This document shows, piece after piece, positions 23,439-29,486 of a stretch of DNA of 29,486 nucleotides; position 1 is the first letter of the stretch, and the number at the start of each line of letters is the position of its first letter. Position numbers and translations under genes: made by a program. A model generated the notes under the pieces. It was not told the origin of the DNA, ran no database searches, and saw nothing but the letters and a program-made list of their open reading frames with translations. Source of the stretch: an uncultured Bdellovibrio sp. (GTDB lineage: Bacteria > Bdellovibrionota > Bdellovibrionia > Bdellovibrionales > Bdellovibrionaceae); NCBI RefSeq assembly GCF_946478835.1, contig NZ_CAMLDV010000029.1, positions 1 to 29,486 on the forward strand, in the 5' to 3' direction.

Positions 23439-24173
23439 TTACTTCGCGTAAGAAAAAAACTGCACGCATTCGTTGCTGAACTTTGTGCCGTTGATGCTCA
23501 CGTCTTTAACGAAAGCATTCTTGGCCTTTGCCTTTGTCAAATCAGCCCATTCTACCGGAGGATTTGTCGCTTGGCTGCTTTGCGGATAATAAAAGTGCGT
23601 CACTGCCGACACACCATTGGTTTTCGGTCCTTTTAAAAAAGGATTTTCATTCGGAGAAGTGAGAACCTTGTTAGCCGCTTCCGTTGCGTGCTTCCAATAT
23701 TCCTTCCATAGAGGATGTTCTGTCGGGCAAAGGAAAAGTTTTGAGTAAGTTGATTTTTTTGAAACTGCCGGATTGAACTGCGCTTTTTTAAAAATCACCC
23801 CGCGATAACCTCTGCCGAAACTTTTTTCCCATTTCGGATTGTTTTTCGCAAGCTCCACGCGGTTGTGAACGCCCCACGCGATACTTTCAAAAACAGCTTC
23901 ACCGTACTTTTCGCATTTTTCCATATTTGTAGAAATGCTTTCAGCAAAAGAAAGGCGCGCCAGAATTTCAAAATCAGTCAGCTTATTTCTATCAGCAATG
24001 ACTTCATTGCTTTCGTCACCCTGACGTTTAAAACACTCCGGGGAGTCGATGATTTTATTCAATTCAATTTTTTGCAAAGCCTTGTTGCTGCCTGGAGGGC
24101 AGAAGGCCTCGTTGGCTTGCGCAGAGGACATTGTGATCGTACTGATAAAAATAAAGCTGACGACTTTGTTCAT
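23439..24173 (-). CDS. Exported SleB-like hydrolase, short form
   Basis: A 244-residue exported protein. Signal peptide MNKVVSFIFISTITMSSAQA (cleavage before NEAF), then CPPGSNK, then the SleB-like domain: EILARLSFAESI with candidate catalytic Glu78, WGVHNRVEL, KAQFNPAV, HFYYPQSS and a final CVQFF. It aligns block by block with the C-terminal part of the gene at 14053-15255 but lacks the SH3-like domain. ATG 24173 has aaggtg eight bases upstream. A good terminator follows at 23381-23410. It should cut peptidoglycan in the periplasm or, after release, in prey. Divergent from the exported gene at 24390. Confidence 0.8.
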   Translation of the reverse strand: MNKVVSFIFISTITMSSAQANEAFCPPGSNKALQKIELNKIIDSPECFKRQGDESNEVIADRNKLTDFEILARLSFAESISTNMEKCEKYGEAVFESIAWGVHNRVELAKNNPKWEKSFGRGYRGVIFKKAQFNPAVSKKSTYSKLFLCPTEHPLWKEYWKHATEAANKVLTSPNENPFLKGPKTNGVSAVTHFYYPQSSQATNPPVEWADLTKAKAKNAFVKDVSINGTKFSNECVQFFSYAK

Positions 24174-24264
24174 GTTCTTACACCTTACCTATTCACAGAT
24201 TCCTATGGTAAATCGGTGGAAACGTTAGTTCAATAAATGGTGATTTTGTTGTTGATGCAGGTCA

Positions 24265-24277
24265 TCTCAAATTGAGA
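24265..24277. promoter_or_regulatory. Palindrome TCTCAAATTGAGA in divergent intergenic region
   Basis: A 6-1-6 perfect palindrome in the 216-base gap between the SleB-like gene and the exported ART-like gene. It matches, at 12 of 13 bases, the stem of the terminator at 23396-23408. Neither side has a T-tract, so an operator is more likely than a terminator; the resemblance to the terminator may be chance. Confidence 0.3.
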
Positions 24278-24389
24278 CGTCGAATCTGGTAACACTTGGG
24301 GGCGGAAAACGTAACTCGCTGAGGAAAACCGATATACGAAGCAGTAGATAAGATTTGGTGAGATCGGGTTTTGCATCGTGATCTACAAG

Positions 24390-25427
24390 ATGGAAAACTT
24401 CAAAAATCGTCTTAGTTTAGCTTTCTTTACGGTTTTTTTCTTTGTATCCCTAGGACAAGCAGAATCCCTTTGCTTGTCTATAGACCAGGGACTGGATCGA
24501 ATGTGCTCCAGAGAAAAATCTCAGGATCAAGCTTGCCAAAGCAGCTCGCTGAATCTCTTTGCTTGGAAAAAAGAGTCTTGTGTCATCAATAACGGTAACG
24601 AAGTTATTCGTGAAATATTTGAGTTGGGTGATGATGCTCTCATTCCGCAAGATCTCTTCGCAAAATACTCTTCAGAGCAGATTGCTACGACTTTGATTTA
24701 TCGTTACTTTCAGAAACATGAACGACCTCATTTTAAAGAATCTGATGTTATAAATCCCGGTTTTGATGTTTACAGCCAAGGGCAATCGGTTCTGGCTTTC
24801 AGTACACGGCATATTAATTCGATTATTAAAAACGGTTTACTAAATCAGTTTGTTTCAGGAACTCGCCCTCGCCGGGAAAACTATCTCGACATGCGTGTTG
24901 CCGCGGAAGCGTCCTTGGCGACTTTAAAGTTGAGTGAAGGTTATTCTATGGGTGATTTGCCCATCAATCACGTGCGACCGAAGTATGCGTATTTCTCTGT
25001 AAAGCCCACAGGAGCGGCCTTTGTTAGGAATTCTTTCAGTGCTTCCTATGGTGACACCATGGCAGTTCTTAAAGATTCATTGAAAAAAAGGACAACTTTG
25101 ACCAATACGGACAGCCTCGCAGGTCACGTAACGAAAAACAATTCTATGAGAAAAATGTCTTTTTATCATCTTGCCGAGAATTTTTCCTTTCCCTCAGTCG
25201 GAACTTACTATGAAGCGCAAATCTGGGGGCCGATCTCTATTCACGATGTCGCTTATTTTTTAGCGGATTGTTTTAACACGAATTCAAAAGCGGAACTTAT
25301 TGAAGCACTAGAGCAAGCGGGTGTGAAAGTTCCAGTCTATAGCTGCAAGATGGTTTATAGTAATGGCGCCAGTTACCCAACGCCAGAAAACCTGCTTTAT
25401 GGGGTCCCGCTTTTTAGGGACTACTGA
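24390..25427 (+). CDS. Exported protein, possibly ART-like or DUF3626-like
   Basis: A 345-residue exported protein. I start at ATG 24390 because MENFKNRLSLAFFTVFFFVSLGQA is a good Sec signal; the earlier in-frame GTG at 24378 adds only four residues, and neither has a clear ribosome site. The first 70 mature residues are Cys-rich (LCLS, RMCS, QACQ, ESCV). Beyond about 130 three blocks stand out: LAFSTRHINSIIKNGLLN, PKYAYFSV and YYEAQIWGPISIHDV. These recall the fold order of ADP-ribosyltransferase-like domains (a strand-turn-helix ending in GLL, then a strand with Ser, then a Glu-containing strand). They also recall DUF3626. I cannot assign a substrate. Its stop overlaps the GyrI-like gene by 7 bases. 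Confidence 0.7.
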   Translation: MENFKNRLSLAFFTVFFFVSLGQAESLCLSIDQGLDRMCSREKSQDQACQSSSLNLFAWKKESCVINNGNEVIREIFELGDDALIPQDLFAKYSSEQIATTLIYRYFQKHERPHFKESDVINPGFDVYSQGQSVLAFSTRHINSIIKNGLLNQFVSGTRPRRENYLDMRVAAEASLATLKLSEGYSMGDLPINHVRPKYAYFSVKPTGAAFVRNSFSASYGDTMAVLKDSLKKRTTLTNTDSLAGHVTKNNSMRKMSFYHLAENFSFPSVGTYYEAQIWGPISIHDVAYFLADCFNTNSKAELIEALEQAGVKVPVYSCKMVYSNGASYPTPENLLYGVPLFRDY

Positions 25428-25960
25428 ACCGGGAAAAGATAAGTCGTCGTCATCGCGTTTTTCTCAGTGATCGAGTGGATTTCATAGATCTCAATCACAG
25501 CGCTGGTCTGTTTCAAACCGTGCTTAACCATGTAGTCATTCACGCGAGGATACACTTTCAAAGGCCCAATACCAGGGGAACCAGTAAAGACGGCCACAAC
25601 GTATTTTCTTTGCGGGATATCACCTGTTTTAAAATCTTCCGGCAATTGACCAGCAGGAAGAGTCTCAACGATGCAACCCACTTTAGAGCGCAAGCGAGCT
25701 TCTTCAACCACTTGTGGATCGTCCATGTATTCACCAAAAGTGCGACCGCATGGAGCGCCTTGGGACTTCATAAAGTTTTCGACTTTCTCGATCACTTTAT
25801 TCACTTTGTGATAAGGCCCTACATGTTCGATGTACACCGTTTGAAACGGACCTTGCGAAGCTTCACTGATATCGACGCCTTTAAAAGCACCCAGGTAGTT
25901 TGCCAGGAAAAGACCAAAAGATGTTACTGCAACGAGAACGAAAACTAAGATGTACTTCAT
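25421..25960 (-). CDS. Membrane-anchored GyrI-like domain protein
   Basis: A 179-residue protein with one N-terminal helix (MKYILVFVLVAVTSFGLFLANYLGAF) lacking a clear cleavage site, so probably an anchored periplasmic domain. The rest fits the GyrI-like small-molecule-binding fold: the VYIEHVGPYHKVNKVIEKVENFM start, the GIGPLKVYPRVNDYMVKHGL segment and a final VIEIYEI strand. Cytoplasmic GyrI-like domains bind drugs or metabolites, and this exported version is unusual. One base separates it from the thioredoxin-fold gene (stop 25962 and start 25960), so the pair is almost certainly co-transcribed. Convergent with the exported gene at 24390. Confidence 0.85.
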   Translation of the reverse strand: MKYILVFVLVAVTSFGLFLANYLGAFKGVDISEASQGPFQTVYIEHVGPYHKVNKVIEKVENFMKSQGAPCGRTFGEYMDDPQVVEEARLRSKVGCIVETLPAGQLPEDFKTGDIPQRKYVVAVFTGSPGIGPLKVYPRVNDYMVKHGLKQTSAVIEIYEIHSITEKNAMTTTYLFPVQ

Positions 25961-25961
25961 T

Positions 25962-26510
25962 TTATATCCATTTGATTGAGCAGCCCATAGAGGCCGTTTG
26001 TTCTTCAGAAACTTTTTCGTTTTTAATCAATGTCTGCACGGCTTCATAAAGCTCGCGCTTCGTGACTTTGCTGGCGTCTTTCCAAGAATCATCAAGACGT
26101 CCGCGGTAAGCCAGTTTGTGGTTTTTGTCGTACACAAAAAAATCCGGCGTGCAAACCGCGCCGAACTTGTGAGCGACCTCTTGCGATTTATCGTGCAGAT
26201 AAACGAACGGATAATGTTTTTCTTCCGCGCGTTTTTTTAGATTCTCAAAAGAATCTTCCGGATGGCTTGTGGCATCGTTTGAGCAAATCGCAATCACAGG
26301 AACATTTTGTTTTTTAAGATCATGACCCAATACAATCAACCGACTCTCAATCGCTTGCACATAAGGGCAGTGATTGCAGATAAACATCACAACAAGCGGA
26401 CTTCCTTTTGGAAAATCCTGAAGCTTGTAAGTCTTGCCATCAATCGCAGGTAATTGAAAATCCGGGCAGTCATTCCCAAGATCAGGAAAAGGCGTGAATG
26501 TTAAGGCCAC
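25962..26510 (-). CDS. Thioredoxin-fold peroxiredoxin-like protein
   Basis: A 182-residue AhpC/TSA-type thioredoxin-fold protein. The CNHC motif (C45, C48 in VMFICNHCPY) is the redox site, followed by the VPVIAICSND strand, a CTPDFFVYD turn with the cis-Pro region, and a conserved C-terminal GCSIKW. No signal peptide, so cytoplasmic. Start is GTG 26510: a full aggagg lies five bases upstream. The closest described group is the thioredoxin family protein with CxxC in the peroxiredoxin-like fold, often called resA-like; substrate unknown. It follows birA after nine bases and precedes the GyrI-like gene by one base. Confidence 0.88.
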   Translation of the reverse strand: MALTFTPFPDLGNDCPDFQLPAIDGKTYKLQDFPKGSPLVVMFICNHCPYVQAIESRLIVLGHDLKKQNVPVIAICSNDATSHPEDSFENLKKRAEEKHYPFVYLHDKSQEVAHKFGAVCTPDFFVYDKNHKLAYRGRLDDSWKDASKVTKRELYEAVQTLIKNEKVSEEQTASMGCSIKWI

Positions 26511-26519
26511 AAATCCCTC

Positions 26520-27272
26520 CTAAAGAGCTGTCCAACTGATTTTTTTATCACCGATATGAAGACTGCCGTCAGCCTCCATGCCTGTGTATTTTTCTTTCAA
26601 AAGTGGATGCTGATTTAAAGCCATGAGAAGTGACAATTGATCTGTCGGACTTAACCCTTCATCGCTGTGAGAAAGTGCGTCTGTTAATTCAAACAACAAG
26701 CGATCCAAGAACGCCATATAGTCTTGGCCCAAAAGGGGAGCGCCCGGTGGCAAAGACTCTAAAAGACTTGTCGCGATCTCAACATCTTTCGGAGAAGACG
26801 TGACGTTAAAACCAAGACCCACAATCAAACGAACGTCATCACCTTGAATAAGACTTTCAAGCAAAATGCCCGCAACTTTATTCGGACCAATGTAGATGTC
26901 ATTAGGCGCTTTTAAGTTCCAAGGTAAAAACGGCCATGTTGTTGAGCACGCGCGATAAACAGCTAGGCCCACAAGGCATGAAGTCGTTGGCTGAGGTTTG
27001 ATTTTTAAAAGAAAAGACCAAGAACTTAAAAGTGAACTTCCTGGCTGAGCATCAATCCAACTGTTTTTGCCGCGACCGCGGCCCGCAGTTTGATGGTCCG
27101 TCAGATAAAGGCACAAAGATTCTTCCTGAAGATTTTCTTCAAACGCTTCTTCCTTAGCAAGTTCATTGGTGCTGGCTTGCTGAGATTTATAAGAAACGAA
27201 AAGATGATTGTTCTCAGCCCACTGAGAAGTCACCTGTCCGATGCGAATGTCAGCTAAAGGAGTGTCGTTCAT
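26520..27272 (-). CDS. birA: Biotin--[acetyl-CoA carboxylase] ligase, no HTH domain
   Basis: A 250-residue biotin protein ligase. It activates biotin with ATP and transfers it to the biotin carboxyl carrier lysine. Signatures: ASTNELAKE, TAGRGRGKNSW (biotin/ATP loop), APNDIYIGPNKVAGILLES and LIVGLGFNV, then a small C-terminal SH3-like part. The N-terminal DNA-binding domain of class II enzymes is absent, so this is a class I enzyme without repressor function. ATG 27272 follows ggagg at six bases, inside the 3' end of nadC (one-base gap to the nadC stop). A longer start at 27296 would overlap nadC and lack a ribosome site. Confidence 0.9.
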   Translation of the reverse strand: MNDTPLADIRIGQVTSQWAENNHLFVSYKSQQASTNELAKEEAFEENLQEESLCLYLTDHQTAGRGRGKNSWIDAQPGSSLLSSWSFLLKIKPQPTTSCLVGLAVYRACSTTWPFLPWNLKAPNDIYIGPNKVAGILLESLIQGDDVRLIVGLGFNVTSSPKDVEIATSLLESLPPGAPLLGQDYMAFLDRLLFELTDALSHSDEGLSPTDQLSLLMALNQHPLLKEKYTGMEADGSLHIGDKKISWTAL

Positions 27273-27273
27273 C

Positions 27274-28098
27274 TTAGTCCTCCCATTGGAAAACAAGGCT
27301 CACGTCAGCACAAGGAGCCGAGTGAGTAAGTGCGCCGACAGAAATATAATTCACGCCAATTTCCGCGACCGAACGAACGCGCTCTAAGTTCATATTTCCG
27401 CTGGCTTCTGTCTCAATTTCAGAAGGAACCATCGCCACGGCTTTTTTCAGCGTTTCATTATCCATATTATCAAGAAGAATGCGTTGAGCTTTCATTTCGA
27501 CGGCTTCTTTGACTTCATCTAAAGTGCGCGCTTCGACTTCAATCGGAAGTTGGCTGTACTCACGAATGCGATTTACGGCATTCGTAATTCCGCCCATCAC
27601 AGAGATATGATTGTCTTTGATTAAGATCGCCGTGCTCAAGTTCATACGGTGATTCACACCGCCACCATGAACGACGGCGCGCTTTTCAAGATCCCGGAAA
27701 GCAGGCGTTGTTTTACGAGTATCAAGGATCTTCGTTTTTGTGCCGGCGATTTGTTTTACAAAGCGGCGAGTGTGAGTCGCAATACCTGAAAGATGACCTA
27801 GGAAATTCAAAGCCACGCGTTCGGCTTTTAAGATTTGTACAAGGTCGCCTTCGATCGTGCAGATGATTTGATTTTTTAAAATCTCATCGCCTTCTTCAAA
27901 ATGCCATTTCACGCGGCAAGTAGGCTCTAGCATTTGCATGGATTGTTCAAAGGCCATCGCTCCAGAAAGAACGATGTCTTCCTTGGCTTTCAAGCGTGCG
28001 CGACCCAAACGAGGTTTTAAAGCTAAAGATTCTGTTGTGACGTCCCCATGGGGCATGTCTTCTTTGATGGCTGCGCGGATGAGTTCTTGCAATGTCAT
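27274..28098 (-). CDS. nadC: Nicotinate-nucleotide pyrophosphorylase (carboxylating)
   Basis: A 274-residue quinolinate phosphoribosyltransferase, which makes nicotinate mononucleotide from quinolinate and PRPP in NAD synthesis. Family blocks: LNFLGHLSGIAT, DTRKTTPAFR, KRAVVHGGGVNHRMNL, ILIKDNHI, VEVEAR-like (IEVEARTLDE), ILLDNMDNE, ASGNMN and YISVGALTHSAP. Length is normal. ATG 28098 has agagg about nine bases upstream. It lies 53 bases after the response-regulator stop on the same strand and one base before birA, so it is probably the second gene of a minus-strand operon. Confidence 0.95.
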   Translation of the reverse strand: MTLQELIRAAIKEDMPHGDVTTESLALKPRLGRARLKAKEDIVLSGAMAFEQSMQMLEPTCRVKWHFEEGDEILKNQIICTIEGDLVQILKAERVALNFLGHLSGIATHTRRFVKQIAGTKTKILDTRKTTPAFRDLEKRAVVHGGGVNHRMNLSTAILIKDNHISVMGGITNAVNRIREYSQLPIEVEARTLDEVKEAVEMKAQRILLDNMDNETLKKAVAMVPSEIETEASGNMNLERVRSVAEIGVNYISVGALTHSAPCADVSLVFQWED

Positions 28099-28151
28099 GG
28101 CAATCGACCTCTTTCAAAAGCACGCCGGCTTATGAAAAGAAAACGACGCGC

Positions 28152-29255
28152 TTAAATGGATTTCTCAGTATCTTTGAGGATCTTATTGATTTCTTCGCGG
28201 ATCACACGTTCCGCGATCTCAGGAATGACTTTCCAGCAAATGGATTCAATCATTTCACGAGCTTCCTCACGAATAATCTTTTCCATCATATTGCTGTTTA
28301 AGTCCATCTTGGATTGCGTATTGGGCTGAGCATTAGACGAAGGCGCAGCAGAAGGTGGCGTTGCCGCACGGCCTTTTTGCAGAGTCTCCATCATTTGGTC
28401 TTTGACTGATTTTTCTACTTTGGAAACAAAAGAATCCGTTCCCACCGGAGCTTTGGTTTTTGTGACCTCGCGCTCGGGCTTTTCGAAGCTGATTTCCTCA
28501 AAATCACCCGCCACTTCAATATGAGCGTGTGACAATTCATCATCCTGCGGGATGACAAATTTAGAAGCAAAATCACCAGTTTCATTTTCAGGCAGTTGAA
28601 TCTTAAATTTCGTCAAATCTTGGTGAGCCCAACCACCTTCGTCGTGCTCTTCGGTCATCTTTGGAGTTGCCGTCAAAGGCACAGCAGAGAATTCTTCATC
28701 AGCGACTTCCAAAGGATTGGCATCGACGTCTTCCACTTCCGGAATATTCAAAAAGCTCTCTTCTTTGGCTTCTGGGATTGCGTAGATGTTTTCGTTTTGA
28801 ACAGGAGCTGGAGAAATCTCTTCCGGAGTTTCCTCGAAGTCCGGCATTTGCGGGAATGTGAGGAAATCACTGACAGGATTTGCTTTTGTCTTTTTAACCA
28901 GATCGTTCACAATCGAACGCAAGTGGTCGGCGTCGAAAGGTTTTTCCAAACGACGGTCCGCTTTGCAGTCGGTGGCTTTGGCTTCGTCGATTTCCATGAA
29001 ACCACTCCACATCAAAACAACAGGAATGTGAGAAGTCTCAGGATCATTTTTGATATCCGCGCACACTTCATAACCAGAACGTTTGGTTAAAAGCACATCG
29101 GCAAAAATGATATCGGGTTTGAAAGTTTTGGTCACAGCCAGGACATCGAGGCCCACAGGTACGGCCTTAACTTCGACAGCGAAGTCAGACAATGCCAGTT
29201 GCATTACTTTTTTGATTGTGGAACTCTCATCTGCAAGCAAGACGCGTAAAGCCAT
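28152..29255 (-). CDS. Response regulator with C-terminal helical domain
   Basis: A 367-residue protein. Receiver domain at about 1-120 with Asp9, phospho-acceptor Asp53 (IIFADVLL) and Lys105 (LEKPF); Ser84 sits in the MWSG position. About 130-300 is a long acidic, Pro/Glu-rich linker. The last 55 residues (MMEKIIREEAREMIES, then a KVIPEIAERVIREEI helix) form an amphipathic helix pair seen at the C-terminus of many deltaproteobacterial receiver proteins. No DNA-binding domain, so output is probably protein-protein. ATG 29255 is chosen over a TTG six bases upstream. Divergent from the Lpt permease gene with 54 bases between the starts. Confidence 0.88.
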   Translation of the reverse strand: MALRVLLADESSTIKKVMQLALSDFAVEVKAVPVGLDVLAVTKTFKPDIIFADVLLTKRSGYEVCADIKNDPETSHIPVVLMWSGFMEIDEAKATDCKADRRLEKPFDADHLRSIVNDLVKKTKANPVSDFLTFPQMPDFEETPEEISPAPVQNENIYAIPEAKEESFLNIPEVEDVDANPLEVADEEFSAVPLTATPKMTEEHDEGGWAHQDLTKFKIQLPENETGDFASKFVIPQDDELSHAHIEVAGDFEEISFEKPEREVTKTKAPVGTDSFVSKVEKSVKDQMMETLQKGRAATPPSAAPSSNAQPNTQSKMDLNSNMMEKIIREEAREMIESICWKVIPEIAERVIREEINKILKDTEKSI

Positions 29256-29309
29256 AATCAAAGTTAAATTGGATTTCCGCCGCCAGTCAATGAGTTTAAG
29301 GGATTTGCC

Positions 29310-29486
29310 GTGAATAGGATCGATCGTTATACAGCTTGGCTCTTCGTAGGTTACTTCGTGGGTGGCCTTCTGGTGTTTCTGACTCTTTTTACCGCGGTTG
29401 ACGCGATGTCCACAATGGTCAACTACAAGGATGTCGCTCCCTCGGCATTGGTGAATTATTACCTCTATTCGTTCCCCGGAATTATC
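29310..29486 (+). CDS. lptG: LptF/LptG-family permease (3' truncated by window edge)
   Basis: The first 59 codons of a YjgP/YjgQ permease, the membrane partner of the LptB ATPase in lipopolysaccharide export. Start GTG 29310 has aaggga seven bases upstream. Translation gives NRIDRYTAWLFVGYFVGGLL, then VFLTLFTAVDAMSTM, NYKDVAPSALVNYYLYSFPG. This is the usual N-terminal DRY segment, first membrane helix and second-helix entry of LptF/LptG. LptG is favoured from the DRYTAW start and the FPGII segment, but the fragment cannot fully separate LptF from LptG. The rest lies beyond base 29486. Confidence 0.85.
   Translation, partial: MNRIDRYTAWLFVGYFVGGLLVFLTLFTAVDAMSTMVNYKDVAPSALVNYYLYSFPGII

Noticed and set aside
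1..29486. CRISPR arrays, tRNA or rRNA genes, insertion sequences, prophage
   Set aside because: No regularly spaced direct repeats, cloverleaf-like or rRNA-like segments, transposase or integrase motifs were found on either strand.

Overview
The window looks like a chromosomal segment of a Gram-negative bacterium, most likely a Bdellovibrio-type predator (phylum Bdellovibrionota). This assignment is an inference from gene content, not from a marker gene. It rests on a MoxR/Bat operon, a mitochondrial-type aconitase, many small exported proteins of unknown function, two exported SleB-like wall hydrolases, several lipoproteins, and a deltaproteobacterial-style response regulator beside an Lpt permease. 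I see no rRNA, tRNA, CRISPR array, insertion sequence or prophage. No gene-free stretch exceeds about 300 bases.

Layout. Positions 1-7390 (+) hold a tightly coupled aerotolerance-type operon: moxR (5' end cut off), a DUF58 protein, a one-TM protein, batA, batB, batC and batD. Every junction overlaps. Positions 7397-9571 hold small genes: an exported unknown (-), an MsrB with two credible start codons (+), a small four-cysteine exported protein whose ribosome site lies in a strong hairpin (+), and a type II toxin-antitoxin pair (-) with a palindromic operator. Positions 9696-12770 hold a class III sirtuin (-) divergent from aconitase (+). Positions 12771-18276 hold a STAS-like protein (+), then on the minus strand a tail-to-tail DUF2007 membrane protein, an SH3/SleB-like exported hydrolase, a Tat-exported FAD amine oxidase and an exported unknown, and lastly an HD phosphohydrolase (+).

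Positions 18277-25427 hold an exported unknown (+), an OmpA-like lipoprotein (-) divergent from a SIMPL-domain protein (+), and a large LamG-type surface lipoprotein (-). A second SleB-like exported protein (-) is divergent from an exported protein with ADP-ribosyltransferase-like or DUF3626-like features (+). Positions 25421-29255 (-) are a five-gene run: response regulator, nadC, birA, a thioredoxin-fold protein and an anchored GyrI-like protein. A divergent LptF/LptG permease gene starts at 29310 and runs off the window.

How the genes fit together. The Bat operon encodes an AAA+ ATPase plus membrane-anchored vWA and TPR proteins, which probably form an envelope complex. Much of the rest is envelope or secretome: wall hydrolases, lipoproteins, exported redox proteins. 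The most interesting signals are the dual-start MsrB, the ribosome-site hairpin at 8626-8659, the shared GC-rich 3'-UTR element after aconitase and the OmpA-like gene, the paired SleB-like hydrolases, and the exported ART-like protein next to one of them.
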